From Veillonella tobetsuensis (GTDB lineage: Bacteria; Bacillota; Negativicutes; Veillonellales; Veillonellaceae): a stretch of DNA of 64,000 bases. Shown in pieces: positions 52,950-60,336 of this stretch. The position numbers and the translations under genes are program-made. How positions within the stretch are numbered: the stretch's first letter is position 1; each line of letters begins with the position of its first letter. The DNA is taken from contig NZ_BBXI01000021.1 of the NCBI RefSeq assembly GCF_001078375.1, forward strand, positions 161,589 to 225,588, written 5' to 3'. The notes under the pieces are model-generated. The model saw nothing but the letters and a program-made list of their open reading frames with translations, had not been told where the DNA came from and ran no database searches.

Positions 52950-53528
52950 CTAATTTTCAATGCCCTTGCGAGCCATTACACCTTGCATGTAGTAATGCTT
53001 AACTTCCTTCATTTCCGTTACAAGATCGGCCACATCAAGAAGTTCTTGCGGTGCCCCGCGCCCCGTAAACACCACTTCGGTTTCAGGATTACGAGCCTCT
53101 AATAGAGCCTCCGTTTTTTTCCAGTCAATGAGTTCAAAGAACAAAGCCATGTTGTATTCGTCGAGAACCACTAAATCATATTCGCCACTAGATACAGCCT
53201 CTAGCGCACGTTCATAGCCCTTTTCAATGAGAGCCACATAATCCTTAGGTGGATTTCCTGATTCAAATACAACCACCTCATCACCCCATTTGGCGAGCTC
53301 ATCCTTGCTCTTCATGCCTTCCTTGATGATAAAAAACGGTTTACCTACAGTTTCTAATGTAATATTTTTGAGGGACGGTAAAATATTGTGTTCACTATAC
53401 ACTTTAGACTTCATGAACTGTAAAAATAAAACCTTTTTGCCAGCGCCTATAGCTCGTATAGCGAGACCGATTGCAGCCGTCGTTTTACCCTTGCCTTCGC
53501 CGGTATAAACTTGTACATAGGCCTTCAT
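52950..53528 (-). CDS. Corrinoid adenosyltransferase (CobO/BtuR type)
   Basis: 192 aa from ATG 53528 behind GGAGG. P-loop GEGKGKTTAA (10-19) at the very start, then VLFLQFMKS, LVVLDEYNMALFF (Walker B) and VVFTGRGAP: the complete CobA/CobO/BtuR signature. It transfers adenosyl from ATP to cob(I)alamin or cobyrinate to make adenosylcobalamin. The organism thus makes or salvages B12, which MetH (61 kb) needs in another form. The frame extends upstream into a hairpin repeat, but that part is not coding. Confidence 0.9.
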   Translation of the reverse strand: MKAYVQVYTGEGKGKTTAAIGLAIRAIGAGKKVLFLQFMKSKVYSEHNILPSLKNITLETVGKPFFIIKEGMKSKDELAKWGDEVVVFESGNPPKDYVALIEKGYERALEAVSSGEYDLVVLDEYNMALFFELIDWKKTEALLEARNPETEVVFTGRGAPQELLDVADLVTEMKEVKHYYMQGVMARKGIEN

Positions 53529-53579
53529 AGATATACCTCCGTTCATATACCATAATTGTACAATATTTATAGACGAAAA

Positions 53580-53824
53580 GGAATAGATATCCTTATTATG
53601 CAATATAATACATAAAAATCTGTTCCTTATTACAATTACATACATAAACATAAGGGATGAGGGACCCGAAAAAACTCCACCGGCCGGGTCTGACTCCGGC
53701 CTACGGCCTTCGCAGGGCCAAAGTCGTTTTTTCAGGCCCCTCATCCCTTTTAAATTAGTATACTAACTATATATGAGGAACAGATTTATTATCTCCTTTA
53801 ATTTGCAAATAAGATATCTATTCC
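53580..53824. repeat. Long hairpin repeat, type 1 core in reverse orientation, copy E, three nested arm pairs
   Basis: Inner arms AAGGGATGAGGG (53652-53663) and CCCTCATCCCTT (53738-53749), extended by A6/T6, enclose the type 1 core on the opposite strand. Middle arms AAATCTGTTCCT (53616-53627) and complement (53776-53787). Outer arms GGAATAGATATC(C)TTATT (53580-53597) and complement (53808-53824). Confidence 0.8.
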
Positions 53825-53882
53825 AATCCTATACAAGAATTGTATTAATTAAGGTGTATGAACGCTCTGCCAACCCAGCCAT

Positions 53883-54180
53883 TTTAGTAATTAATATATA
53901 GCGTAGAAAGGGAGTGTCCTCCAAAAACGACTTCCCCAGTTGCTGTGGATTTTCCTTTGGAAAATCTTACGCATCTGGATTGGCGATGTGTGGCTCCCAT
54001 GCGTCGCTACACTCCTCTGTTAGCTCACACCCTGCGTCGGGCTCCTTCTCTAAACTAAGTTATACCCTAGGTATTTTATGCCAATTAGTCAACTAAATTT
54101 AGATAGAAAAAAGATAGACCCCTCCGGAAAATGATTTCGGGCTCCGCGTAAGCGCAGTAGCTTCCCCACTCCCGCTAGTT
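53883..54180. repeat. Two decayed hairpin-repeat copies (G and H)
   Basis: Near 53910 GTCCTCCAAAAACGACTTCC starts a copy whose core is altered and whose right arm is missing; TAGTAATTAATATATAGCG before it resembles the outer arm of copy F. Near 54116 CCCCTCCGGAAAATGATTTCG starts a second copy with the type 2 core (GGGCTCCGCGTAAGCGCAG) and no right arm. Confidence 0.6.
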
Positions 54181-54306
54181 TAGTAATTATTAATACGCTA
54201 AAAGAGATACCCCCTGTTCGAAGACGACTTCGGGCTCCGCGTAAGCGCAGTAGCGTGTCGGCTTTCGAACAGGGGGTATCCCGTCTTATAGCGTATTTAA
54301 TTACTA
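54181..54306. repeat. Long hairpin repeat, type 2 core, copy F, with nested outer arms
   Basis: Inner arms GATACCCCCTGTTCGAA (54206-54222) and complement (54264-54280) enclose CGACTTCGGGCTCCGCG ... GCGTGTCGG. Outer arms TAGTAATTATTAATACGCTA (54181-54200) and an almost complete complement (54289-54306) that runs into the M23 peptidase stop codon. Confidence 0.8.
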
Positions 54307-55250
54307 ATTGGCAAAAATACCATTGGATCAACTGCGGTCCCATTGATTCGCACTTCGTAATGGACGTGTGCGCCTGTACTTTTACCAGTACTACCCATAA
54401 GAGCAATCACTTGACCTTGTTTAACGCTCATACCAGGTGTAACGAGGACGGCGCTATTGTGGCCATAACGAGTCACAAATCCATTGCCATGATCGATTTC
54501 CACAAGGTTACCATAACCCCCATCGGTGTAGCCTGCAATTGTTACGGTCCCCGCTGCGGTAGCAACGATGGATGTGCCGTAATCATCGGCGATATCGATA
54601 CCCTCGTGGAATGCACTGCTTGCGCCCGTTACAGGATCGATACGGCTACCATAAGGAGATGTAATAACACCCTTACTTGGCCAGATGCTTGGGGTTGTAC
54701 TATTCGTATAACCACCGGAGCCAACGGTGTAGTTCAATTGTTGCAAAGCTGCAATGTCTTGGGCCCCACCATCACGCAAAATATTGCGCATCGTGTAGAA
54801 ACTAACCAATAATTTTTGAGCATCCTTATCTAGTTTGGATAGTCTAGCTGAAAGCTGTGCCGCAGTTAGCGTGGGACTAGTCTCATCGCTAGCGGCTACT
54901 TGCTTTGGGTCAGAGCCATCGCCACCACCTTGAGATGGTGTGCCAGATTCAGCGCCCTTCAACATTTGCTTGTTTTCTTCACTAATTTGATTTAAGTTTT
55001 GGATTTTCTTGTCCAACACTTCTGTTTTTTGTTGTAACAATTTTAATTGTTCTGTTTGCAATTGTGTTTGTTGGCGCAATTGAACAATTTCTGCTTGTCG
55101 TGCAATGCCCCAAATAGTCAAAACAAGTGCTGCTACAAATAAGATAGTTCCCACGATTGCGGCTATCTTCGCTTGTTTATGGCTCAATGTAATGGTGGTA
55201 TTCTCACCATTTTGAGACACTACAGAACTTAAAATACTTGGTACTTTCAA
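54297..55250 (-). CDS. M23 family metallopeptidase (LytM domain) with membrane anchor and coiled coil
   Basis: 317 aa. One membrane helix (about 28-50), a coiled coil (about 52-98, LRQQTQLQTEQLKLLQQKTEVL), a Gly/Ser linker, then LytM (about 190-312). Zinc and catalytic residues: His215 and Asp219 (HEGID), His264, His295 and His297 (HVHYEV). Complete, so probably an active peptidoglycan endopeptidase, oriented to the periplasm. It begins with TTG behind AAGGAAG, in the same direction as the par cluster. The stop codon lies in the arm of a hairpin repeat. Confidence 0.87.
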   Translation of the reverse strand: MKVPSILSSVVSQNGENTTITLSHKQAKIAAIVGTILFVAALVLTIWGIARQAEIVQLRQQTQLQTEQLKLLQQKTEVLDKKIQNLNQISEENKQMLKGAESGTPSQGGGDGSDPKQVAASDETSPTLTAAQLSARLSKLDKDAQKLLVSFYTMRNILRDGGAQDIAALQQLNYTVGSGGYTNSTTPSIWPSKGVITSPYGSRIDPVTGASSAFHEGIDIADDYGTSIVATAAGTVTIAGYTDGGYGNLVEIDHGNGFVTRYGHNSAVLVTPGMSVKQGQVIALMGSTGKSTGAHVHYEVRINGTAVDPMVFLPISN

Positions 55251-55327
55251 AATGTCTTCCTTACTTTTAATCTTTCCTCAATTCTTCATGCATGTGTGTT
55301 CAATACGAACACAACAAAGCAATTTGC

Positions 55328-55849
55328 CTATTGGGAATGGATAACGCTCGCTAACGCTTCCTCATTAGTACGTTCACCTAGCGCTTCATTTAAACTTTCC
55401 AGTTCCTCTTGTGAAAGATTAACAAGACTTTTACCTTTCACAATAGGTTTACTAAAAATACGAGAGTCGTTGCGGCCATAAATACTGGAAATGCAAACAC
55501 CGTTGTTATTGCCATCAAGCAATGTGAGAGCAAAGGATAAATCGTTGCCAATATTATCGAAGGCATTGTATTTTTTAAAGCCAATTTTTTGCAATGTATT
55601 CCCTTGAATATTGCGAATTTGCGTTTGTTCTGCAATCATATCTTGCAAACCTTTTGCAGCCTCTCTAATTTCAGTGATTTCTACTGAAAGTTTACGTTCT
55701 AGGCTAACCCCATTTTCGCCTTGCATAAAGAAATTGAACTTCTTCGTTAAGCTTCCCAATCGGATGTGCAAAGTGATGCAATATACAAGCAAAATAGCAG
55801 ATAGTACGCATCCTAATACGCCGATATAGGGTTGTATAGTTTCTAACAT
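55328..55849 (-). CDS. DUF4446 family protein
   Basis: 173 aa: N-terminal membrane helix (YIGVLGCVLSAILLVYCITL), a coiled-coil segment (about 45-80) and the conserved FKKYNAFDNIGNDLSFALTLLD, then YGRNDSRIFSKPIVKGKS. This is the typical DUF4446 layout; the family often sits behind parB in Firmicutes, as here (with hydF between). Its ATG overlaps the hydF stop by a few nt, so it is translationally coupled. Function unknown. Confidence 0.82.
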   Translation of the reverse strand: MLETIQPYIGVLGCVLSAILLVYCITLHIRLGSLTKKFNFFMQGENGVSLERKLSVEITEIREAAKGLQDMIAEQTQIRNIQGNTLQKIGFKKYNAFDNIGNDLSFALTLLDGNNNGVCISSIYGRNDSRIFSKPIVKGKSLVNLSQEELESLNEALGERTNEEALASVIHSQ

Positions 55850-57144
55850 TCAAATCCCTTTCTATCTAATTCGTCCAAAAACGGACTAATAGCACGTTCT
55901 AGTATACCATGTAATGACGCAATAAGTACACCATAATTCACGATAGGCGTACCTTGAACAACGGCATAATCGATGCGTCGAAGCACTTCGCGCCGCGTCA
56001 ACATACAAGCCCCACAATGGATAATAAGGTCATAACCACTTACATCCTTAGGGAATGCACCACAACTTGTAAATTCAAGGTGTAAATCCGTATGCCCCTT
56101 CTTTTTCAGCCACATAGGAATTTTAACGGTTCCAATATCATCGCACTGACGTCGATGCGTACAACCTTCACTAATGAGCACACGTGCGCCTGGTTTCAGA
56201 TTATTCAAAGCATTTACACCCATTACCAAATCCTGTAATTTGCCTTTAAATCGAGCCATCAAAATGGAAAAGGATGTTAACGGAATATCTGCTGGTGTCA
56301 ATGCGTTAACAGCCTCAAAGGCTTGCGAGTCTGTAATGACAAGTTTTGGTTTTTGTGAAATCTTACCTAACAGGGTTGGCAGTTCTTCTGTTTGACAGAC
56401 CAAGGCTAGCCCTTTATGGTCTAGTATCTCTCGAATCGTTTGTACCTGTGGCAAAATCAAACGCCCTTTAGGTGCAGCAGAATCGATAGGACATACTAAA
56501 ACAATAGTATCCCCTGGTTCTACTAAACCCTGCAACAGAGTTTGCTCCCCTTCTACATCTAGTGGCGTTAATCCACCCAATAAATCGAGTAACATCAGGC
56601 GATCTCGATTAGATGTAAAGTCAGTAGAACCTACTACAGTAGCAATAGATGTCAGTTCAGAATATGTATTAATATAACCTTGATGAGCATTGTTAGCTTT
56701 ATTTGACGTACTTTCACTTACATAATTTTGATTGTTACTAGTACTTTCACTAGGAGAAGTATTAATTTCGTTGATAAACAGTGCGATGGGCACATTATTT
56801 TGCTTTAATTTATTAAGCCACATCATGTCATCAGCCGTAGGCGCTTGATCATTACGCAGTACGTAAACAGCCAGATTAATTTTTTTAATAATTTCTTCAG
56901 ATTTTTCAATACGAAGAGCACCCAGCTCCGAAGTATCATCGATACCAGCCGTATCAGTAATAACCACAGGACCTAGAGGCAATATTTCCATAGATTTACT
57001 TACAGGATCAGTAGTTGTCCCTGCCACCTCAGATACGAGGGATACCGGTTGATCCGTAAGCATATTAATCAACGTAGACTTCCCTGCATTACACCGGCCA
57101 AAAAAGCCGATGTGCACGCGGTTAGCCTTTGGTGTTTGTTCCAT
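55843..57144 (-). CDS. hydF: [FeFe]-hydrogenase H-cluster maturation GTPase HydF
   Basis: 433 aa. GTPase domain with P-loop GRCNAGKS (16-23), G2 region GTTTDP, and G3 DTAGIDD. The C-terminal cluster-binding pattern is CTH (near 327) and, about 45 residues later, HCGAC (near 373), the diagnostic HydF set. HydF carries the [2Fe] precursor that activates HydA (34 kb). Two oddities: the G4 motif is NEIN instead of NKxD, followed by a low-complexity insertion (about 133-165) with two SESTSN units. The start overlaps the parB stop (TAATG). Confidence 0.9.
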   Translation of the reverse strand: MEQTPKANRVHIGFFGRCNAGKSTLINMLTDQPVSLVSEVAGTTTDPVSKSMEILPLGPVVITDTAGIDDTSELGALRIEKSEEIIKKINLAVYVLRNDQAPTADDMMWLNKLKQNNVPIALFINEINTSPSESTSNNQNYVSESTSNKANNAHQGYINTYSELTSIATVVGSTDFTSNRDRLMLLDLLGGLTPLDVEGEQTLLQGLVEPGDTIVLVCPIDSAAPKGRLILPQVQTIREILDHKGLALVCQTEELPTLLGKISQKPKLVITDSQAFEAVNALTPADIPLTSFSILMARFKGKLQDLVMGVNALNNLKPGARVLISEGCTHRRQCDDIGTVKIPMWLKKKGHTDLHLEFTSCGAFPKDVSGYDLIIHCGACMLTRREVLRRIDYAVVQGTPIVNYGVLIASLHGILERAISPFLDELDRKGFEC

Positions 57145-58055
57145 TATACGCGAAACTCCATTGTTTCTTCTTCGCCTGTACTCTCTTGAGCGTCCATATA
57201 AGCGATGAGACGTTCTAATTCGGATTCAGAGCTAAAGGCAATCTCAATTTTACCTTGTACCTTCTTCCCTGCACGGAATTTGATAGATACAGGAGATCCT
57301 AAACTCAATTTCAAACGGTCAACTAAAGCACGAACCTCAGCTGTATTATGCGGTTCTTCTGTTTCTTTAGCTTTAGTCTTTTTCGACATCATCGCTTTCA
57401 CAAGTTGTTCTGCTTGACGAGCGCTAAGTTCACCCTCTTTAATACGTTCTGCCGCTTCTACTTGTTGTGCTGCACTACGCAAAGCCAACAAAGGACGGGC
57501 TTGACCAACGGTCAAATCCCCTTCAATTAAATCCTTTTGCACAGATGCAGCCAATTTCAAAAGACGCATCATATTAGCGATATAAGAGCGACTACGGCCA
57601 AGACGAGCAGAAATCATTTCTTGTGTTTGCTTATACGTGTTCATCAAGCCTTGGTATGCCAATGCTTCTTCAATTGGATCGAGACCTTCACGTTGCAAAT
57701 TCTCTACTAATGCAACCTCTGTCATTTCCTCTGTATTGTAATTTTTTACTACTACAGGAACAGTTTCTAGCCCTACCGTCAAAGCTGCACGATAGCGACG
57801 TTCACCGGCTACGATTTGGTATTTATCCTTTTGTTTACGCACGACGATTGGTTGGAAAATGCCAAGGTTTTTAATGGATTCAGCTAGTGTAGCCAAACTT
57901 TGTTCATCAAAATTTTTACGTGGTTGATCTTCATTAGGCATCAATTCCCCTATTGGCAATTCATGGATTTCACGATCAGGCAAGGCCGTCTCAATGGATG
58001 GCTCTCCCATCATTGCCATTAATGTTTTTCTTTCCTTTTTCTGTTTCATCGCCAT
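57144..58055 (-). CDS. parB: ParB/Spo0J chromosome-partition protein
   Basis: 303 aa from ATG 58055 (upstream frame extends but lacks a site). N-terminal ParB/CTPase domain with ELMPNEDQPRKNF, VAGERRYRA and ALVENLQREGLDP, then a helix-turn-helix (SARLGRSRSYIANMMRLLKL) that binds parS, and a C-terminal dimerisation domain. It loads as a clamp at parS sites, five of which are in this window. An intrinsic hairpin (58106-58132) lies between parA and parB. The stop overlaps the hydF start. Confidence 0.9.
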   Translation of the reverse strand: MAMKQKKERKTLMAMMGEPSIETALPDREIHELPIGELMPNEDQPRKNFDEQSLATLAESIKNLGIFQPIVVRKQKDKYQIVAGERRYRAALTVGLETVPVVVKNYNTEEMTEVALVENLQREGLDPIEEALAYQGLMNTYKQTQEMISARLGRSRSYIANMMRLLKLAASVQKDLIEGDLTVGQARPLLALRSAAQQVEAAERIKEGELSARQAEQLVKAMMSKKTKAKETEEPHNTAEVRALVDRLKLSLGSPVSIKFRAGKKVQGKIEIAFSSESELERLIAYMDAQESTGEEETMEFRV

Positions 58056-58105
58056 AATAATCCCCAATCTATTAGTACTTTCACACACCGTCATATATAA
58101 AATGC

Positions 58106-58132
58106 AGCACAAACTAATATACAGTTTGTGCT
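58106..58132 (-). terminator. Hairpin between parA and parB (possible attenuator)
   Basis: AGCACAAACT-N7-AGTTTGTGCT, 10-bp perfect stem. On the minus strand followed by GCATTTTAT, so it might reduce parB transcription. Confidence 0.5.
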
Positions 58133-58171
58133 TACATTACATCATTATATTTATTATTATCTAAATTACAT

Positions 58172-58945
58172 TTATTTAGTTTTCTTAGAAGCCTTGACGA
58201 CCTCTTTAGCTAATTTAGTATACACGTCAGCACCTTTTGATTTTGGATCATACACAATGATCGGTTCACCATAGCTAGGTGCTTCACTAAGACGTACATT
58301 ACGAGGAATCACCGTTTTATACACCTTAGTCCCAAAGAAGGCTTTTACTTCATCGGAAACTTGTATAGATAGATTTGTGCGTCCATCAAACATTGTAAGT
58401 AATACACCTTCAATTTCAAGATTCTTATTTGATGTTTGCTGTACGATTGTAATCGTTTTAACAAGTTGACTAACGCCTTCTAATGCATAAAATTCGGTTT
58501 GAATAGGAATCAATACGCTATCTGCCGCTGTGAAAGCATTCAATGTTAGCAATCCAAGGGATGGCGGACAATCTATGATAACAAAATCATAGTCATCACG
58601 TACAGAAACAAGGGCTTTTTTCAAAATTGTTTCACGTGAAACAACCCCTACTAATTCAACCTCAGCACCGGCTAATTGAATTGTTGCAGGCGCTACAAAT
58701 AACTTTTTAAGCATTGTAGTTTGAATGACATTAATAATATCCTCGCCATTTATCAGTACATCGTGAATACATAACTCTAAATCATCTTTTTCAATGCCCA
58801 AACCGGAACTAGCATTACCTTGCGGATCTAAATCAATCAACAACACCTTTTTGCCTGCATCAGCTAAACAAGCACTGAGATTAACAGATGTTGTAGTCTT
58901 TCCTACACCGCCTTTTTGATTAGTAATCGCTATTACTTTGCCCAC
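58172..58945 (-). CDS. parA: ParA/Soj chromosome-partition ATPase
   Basis: 257 aa from GTG 58945, 6 nt after GAGGTG; an in-frame GTG three codons earlier would sit on the site itself. Deviant Walker A KGGVGKTT (11-18), LLIDLDPQGN (switch I), FVIIDCPPSLG (Walker B) and a C-terminal SYGEPIIVYDPKSKGA. Drives segregation of the replication origin region with ParB. A parS site (58628-58643) lies inside the gene. Confidence 0.92.
   Translation of the reverse strand: MGKVIAITNQKGGVGKTTTSVNLSACLADAGKKVLLIDLDPQGNASSGLGIEKDDLELCIHDVLINGEDIINVIQTTMLKKLFVAPATIQLAGAEVELVGVVSRETILKKALVSVRDDYDFVIIDCPPSLGLLTLNAFTAADSVLIPIQTEFYALEGVSQLVKTITIVQQTSNKNLEIEGVLLTMFDGRTNLSIQVSDEVKAFFGTKVYKTVIPRNVRLSEAPSYGEPIIVYDPKSKGADVYTKLAKEVVKASKKTK
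58628..58643. other. parS site 2, inside parA
   Basis: TGTTTCACGTGAAACA, perfect match to the Bacillus-type parS palindrome. Confidence 0.85.
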
Positions 58946-59350
58946 AATATTCACCTCGACTTTACGTTTAAAAATATTTCATTTCATTATAACATAGGGT
59001 ACATAAAAGAAATAGAACTTTATAGACTTTACAAAGTAATTTTTCATGAATCTATGTAAACTTATCTGAAATGTTTCACGTGAAACATTTCAAATTTATA
59101 TACAAGAATAACTCATTAAAAGAAATTCCAAAACTTAAATTCTATAGAGTTTTTTGCAAACACAGTATTACGTGTTCCTTATGCAATTACGTGTTATATA
59201 ACTTTTATCTATGGACGCACCTCAATAAATTATATGAAGCTATAACCTTTACAGTACATAAGGATATATTTATACTTATAAAAGATAGTATTTTATCGAT
59301 TTAACAGCTCTAAAGCTATTTTATATACCATTATAAAGGAGGCGTTTCAC
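58946..59350. other. Divergent intergenic region between parA and the methionine cluster
   Basis: About 400 nt, AT-rich, with parS site 3 (59072-59087) and presumably promoters for both directions. A 77-codon ORF starting in parS has no ribosome binding site. Confidence 0.5.
59072..59087. other. parS site 3
   Basis: TGTTTCACGTGAAACA, perfect match. Confidence 0.85.
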
Positions 59351-60115
59351 ATGCCCATATATAACGGAATGCTTCCGGTAATAAACAAGGACGAAGTAAA
59401 GCGATATGCTGGACTTCGACATGCAGAGGATTTTCCTCAAAAATTTGTTGATGAAGCTTGTAAAGAAATCCAATTACTAGCAACACCAAAAGGTGTGTAT
59501 CAAGAATATGAATACGACGCTGAGACTAAAACAATTCTTAGCAATCCACCATTTAAGATTGAAGGTTCTGTAATAGAAAAACATTTAGAAAAATCTACAA
59601 AGGTATATGTATTAGGCGTTACCGTAGGTGAAGATGTAGAAGTGCGGAGCGAACAACTGTTTAAAGCAGGTAATTATACAGTAGGATTACTACTTGATGC
59701 AGCTGCTACAACAGCTGTCGAGCAAGTGGCAGACCAAGTTAATGAAGTAATCAATACAATAGCAAAAAAACAAGGCTACAAACCTACATGGCGCTTTAGC
59801 CCAGGTTATGGAAATTGGCCTTTAGAAGTCCAAAAAGATTTAGCTAAAATTATTAAGACCGAACAAATCGGCCTACAAGTTACAGATAATTTCTTATTAT
59901 TTCCAAGAAAATCTGTAACAGCCATTATCGGCTTAATGCCAGCTAACGAAGACATAAAAACTAAAAGAGGTTGTACATCCTGTTCACAAAAAGACTGTGC
60001 ATCGAGAAAACTTCCAGAAAAAGCAAGTACACAAAACACAAACGATCAAGTACCTTGCGAAAAAAGCACAGCAGATGCGTCTAGCATCACAATGAAAGGA
60101 CAACCAACAAACTAA
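59351..60115 (+). CDS. Methionine synthase activation domain protein (stand-alone)
   Basis: 254 aa. Corresponds to the AdoMet-binding reactivation domain at the C-terminus of classical MetH: LGVTVGEDVEVR, a helix LLLDAAATTAVEQVADQV, the conserved RFSPGYGNWPLEVQ (near 155-168) and VTAIIGLMP. A CTSCSQKDC tail (near 217-225) adds three cysteines, as in other stand-alone forms. It should reduce and remethylate oxidised cob(II)alamin on the MetH protein encoded next. Start after AAAGGAGG. Confidence 0.88.
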   Translation: MPIYNGMLPVINKDEVKRYAGLRHAEDFPQKFVDEACKEIQLLATPKGVYQEYEYDAETKTILSNPPFKIEGSVIEKHLEKSTKVYVLGVTVGEDVEVRSEQLFKAGNYTVGLLLDAAATTAVEQVADQVNEVINTIAKKQGYKPTWRFSPGYGNWPLEVQKDLAKIIKTEQIGLQVTDNFLLFPRKSVTAIIGLMPANEDIKTKRGCTSCSQKDCASRKLPEKASTQNTNDQVPCEKSTADASSITMKGQPTN

Positions 60116-60116
60116 A

Positions 60117-60132
60117 TGTTTCACGTGAAACA
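60117..60132. other. parS site 4
   Basis: TGTTTCACGTGAAACA, perfect, 2 nt after the stop codon of the activation-domain gene. Confidence 0.85.
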
Positions 60133-60160
60133 TTTCCTTGTACCCATGTGCAGGCAAAAA

Positions 60161-60176
60161 TGTTTCACGTGAAACA
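60161..60176. other. parS site 5
   Basis: TGTTTCACGTGAAACA, perfect, 44 bp (start to start) from site 4. Confidence 0.85.
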
Positions 60177-60212
60177 ATTCATTTATAACATTAATAATTA
60201 TAAATCTAATGT

Positions 60213-60304
60213 AGGTCACCAAGGTTCTGAGCCCGACTTTGCTAGGTCGAGGCCCTCGGCCGAAGACCGTTAAGGCGGTGGAGGGCGAACGTCCTTGGGG
60301 ACCG
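60213..60304. repeat. Divergent hairpin repeat, copy I
   Basis: GGTC(A)CCAAGG pairs with CCTTGGGGACC; the interior has GCCCGACTTTG and GGCGGTGGAGGGC, recalling the type 1 core. It lies in the metH leader, so it might act on metH expression; I find no known riboswitch pattern. Confidence 0.55.
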
Positions 60305-60336
60305 AAGCAGATTGCAATATATAAAGGATGATTCAC

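Larger units (their letters stand above)
53529..54296. other. Gene-free stretch packed with hairpin repeats
   Basis: About 770 nt between cobO and the M23 peptidase gene. It contains copy E (reverse orientation, nested arms, 53580-53824), two damaged copies (about 53883-54060 and 54100-54180) and complete copy F (54181-54306). No gene is supported; the ORFs over it follow the repeat cores. Confidence 0.7.

Noticed and set aside
53529..53744. N-terminal extension of the CobO frame by 72 codons
   Set aside because: The extension translates hairpin-repeat core sequence and lies upstream of the P-loop start; ATG 53528 has the GGAGG site.
59071..59304. 77-codon plus-strand ORF beginning in a parS site
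   Set aside because: Start codon is part of the parS palindrome, no ribosome binding site, low-complexity AT-rich translation.
60177..60336. Cobalamin or SAM riboswitch before metH
   Set aside because: The leader shows a variant of the hairpin repeat; I cannot see a B12 box or a SAM-riboswitch core.
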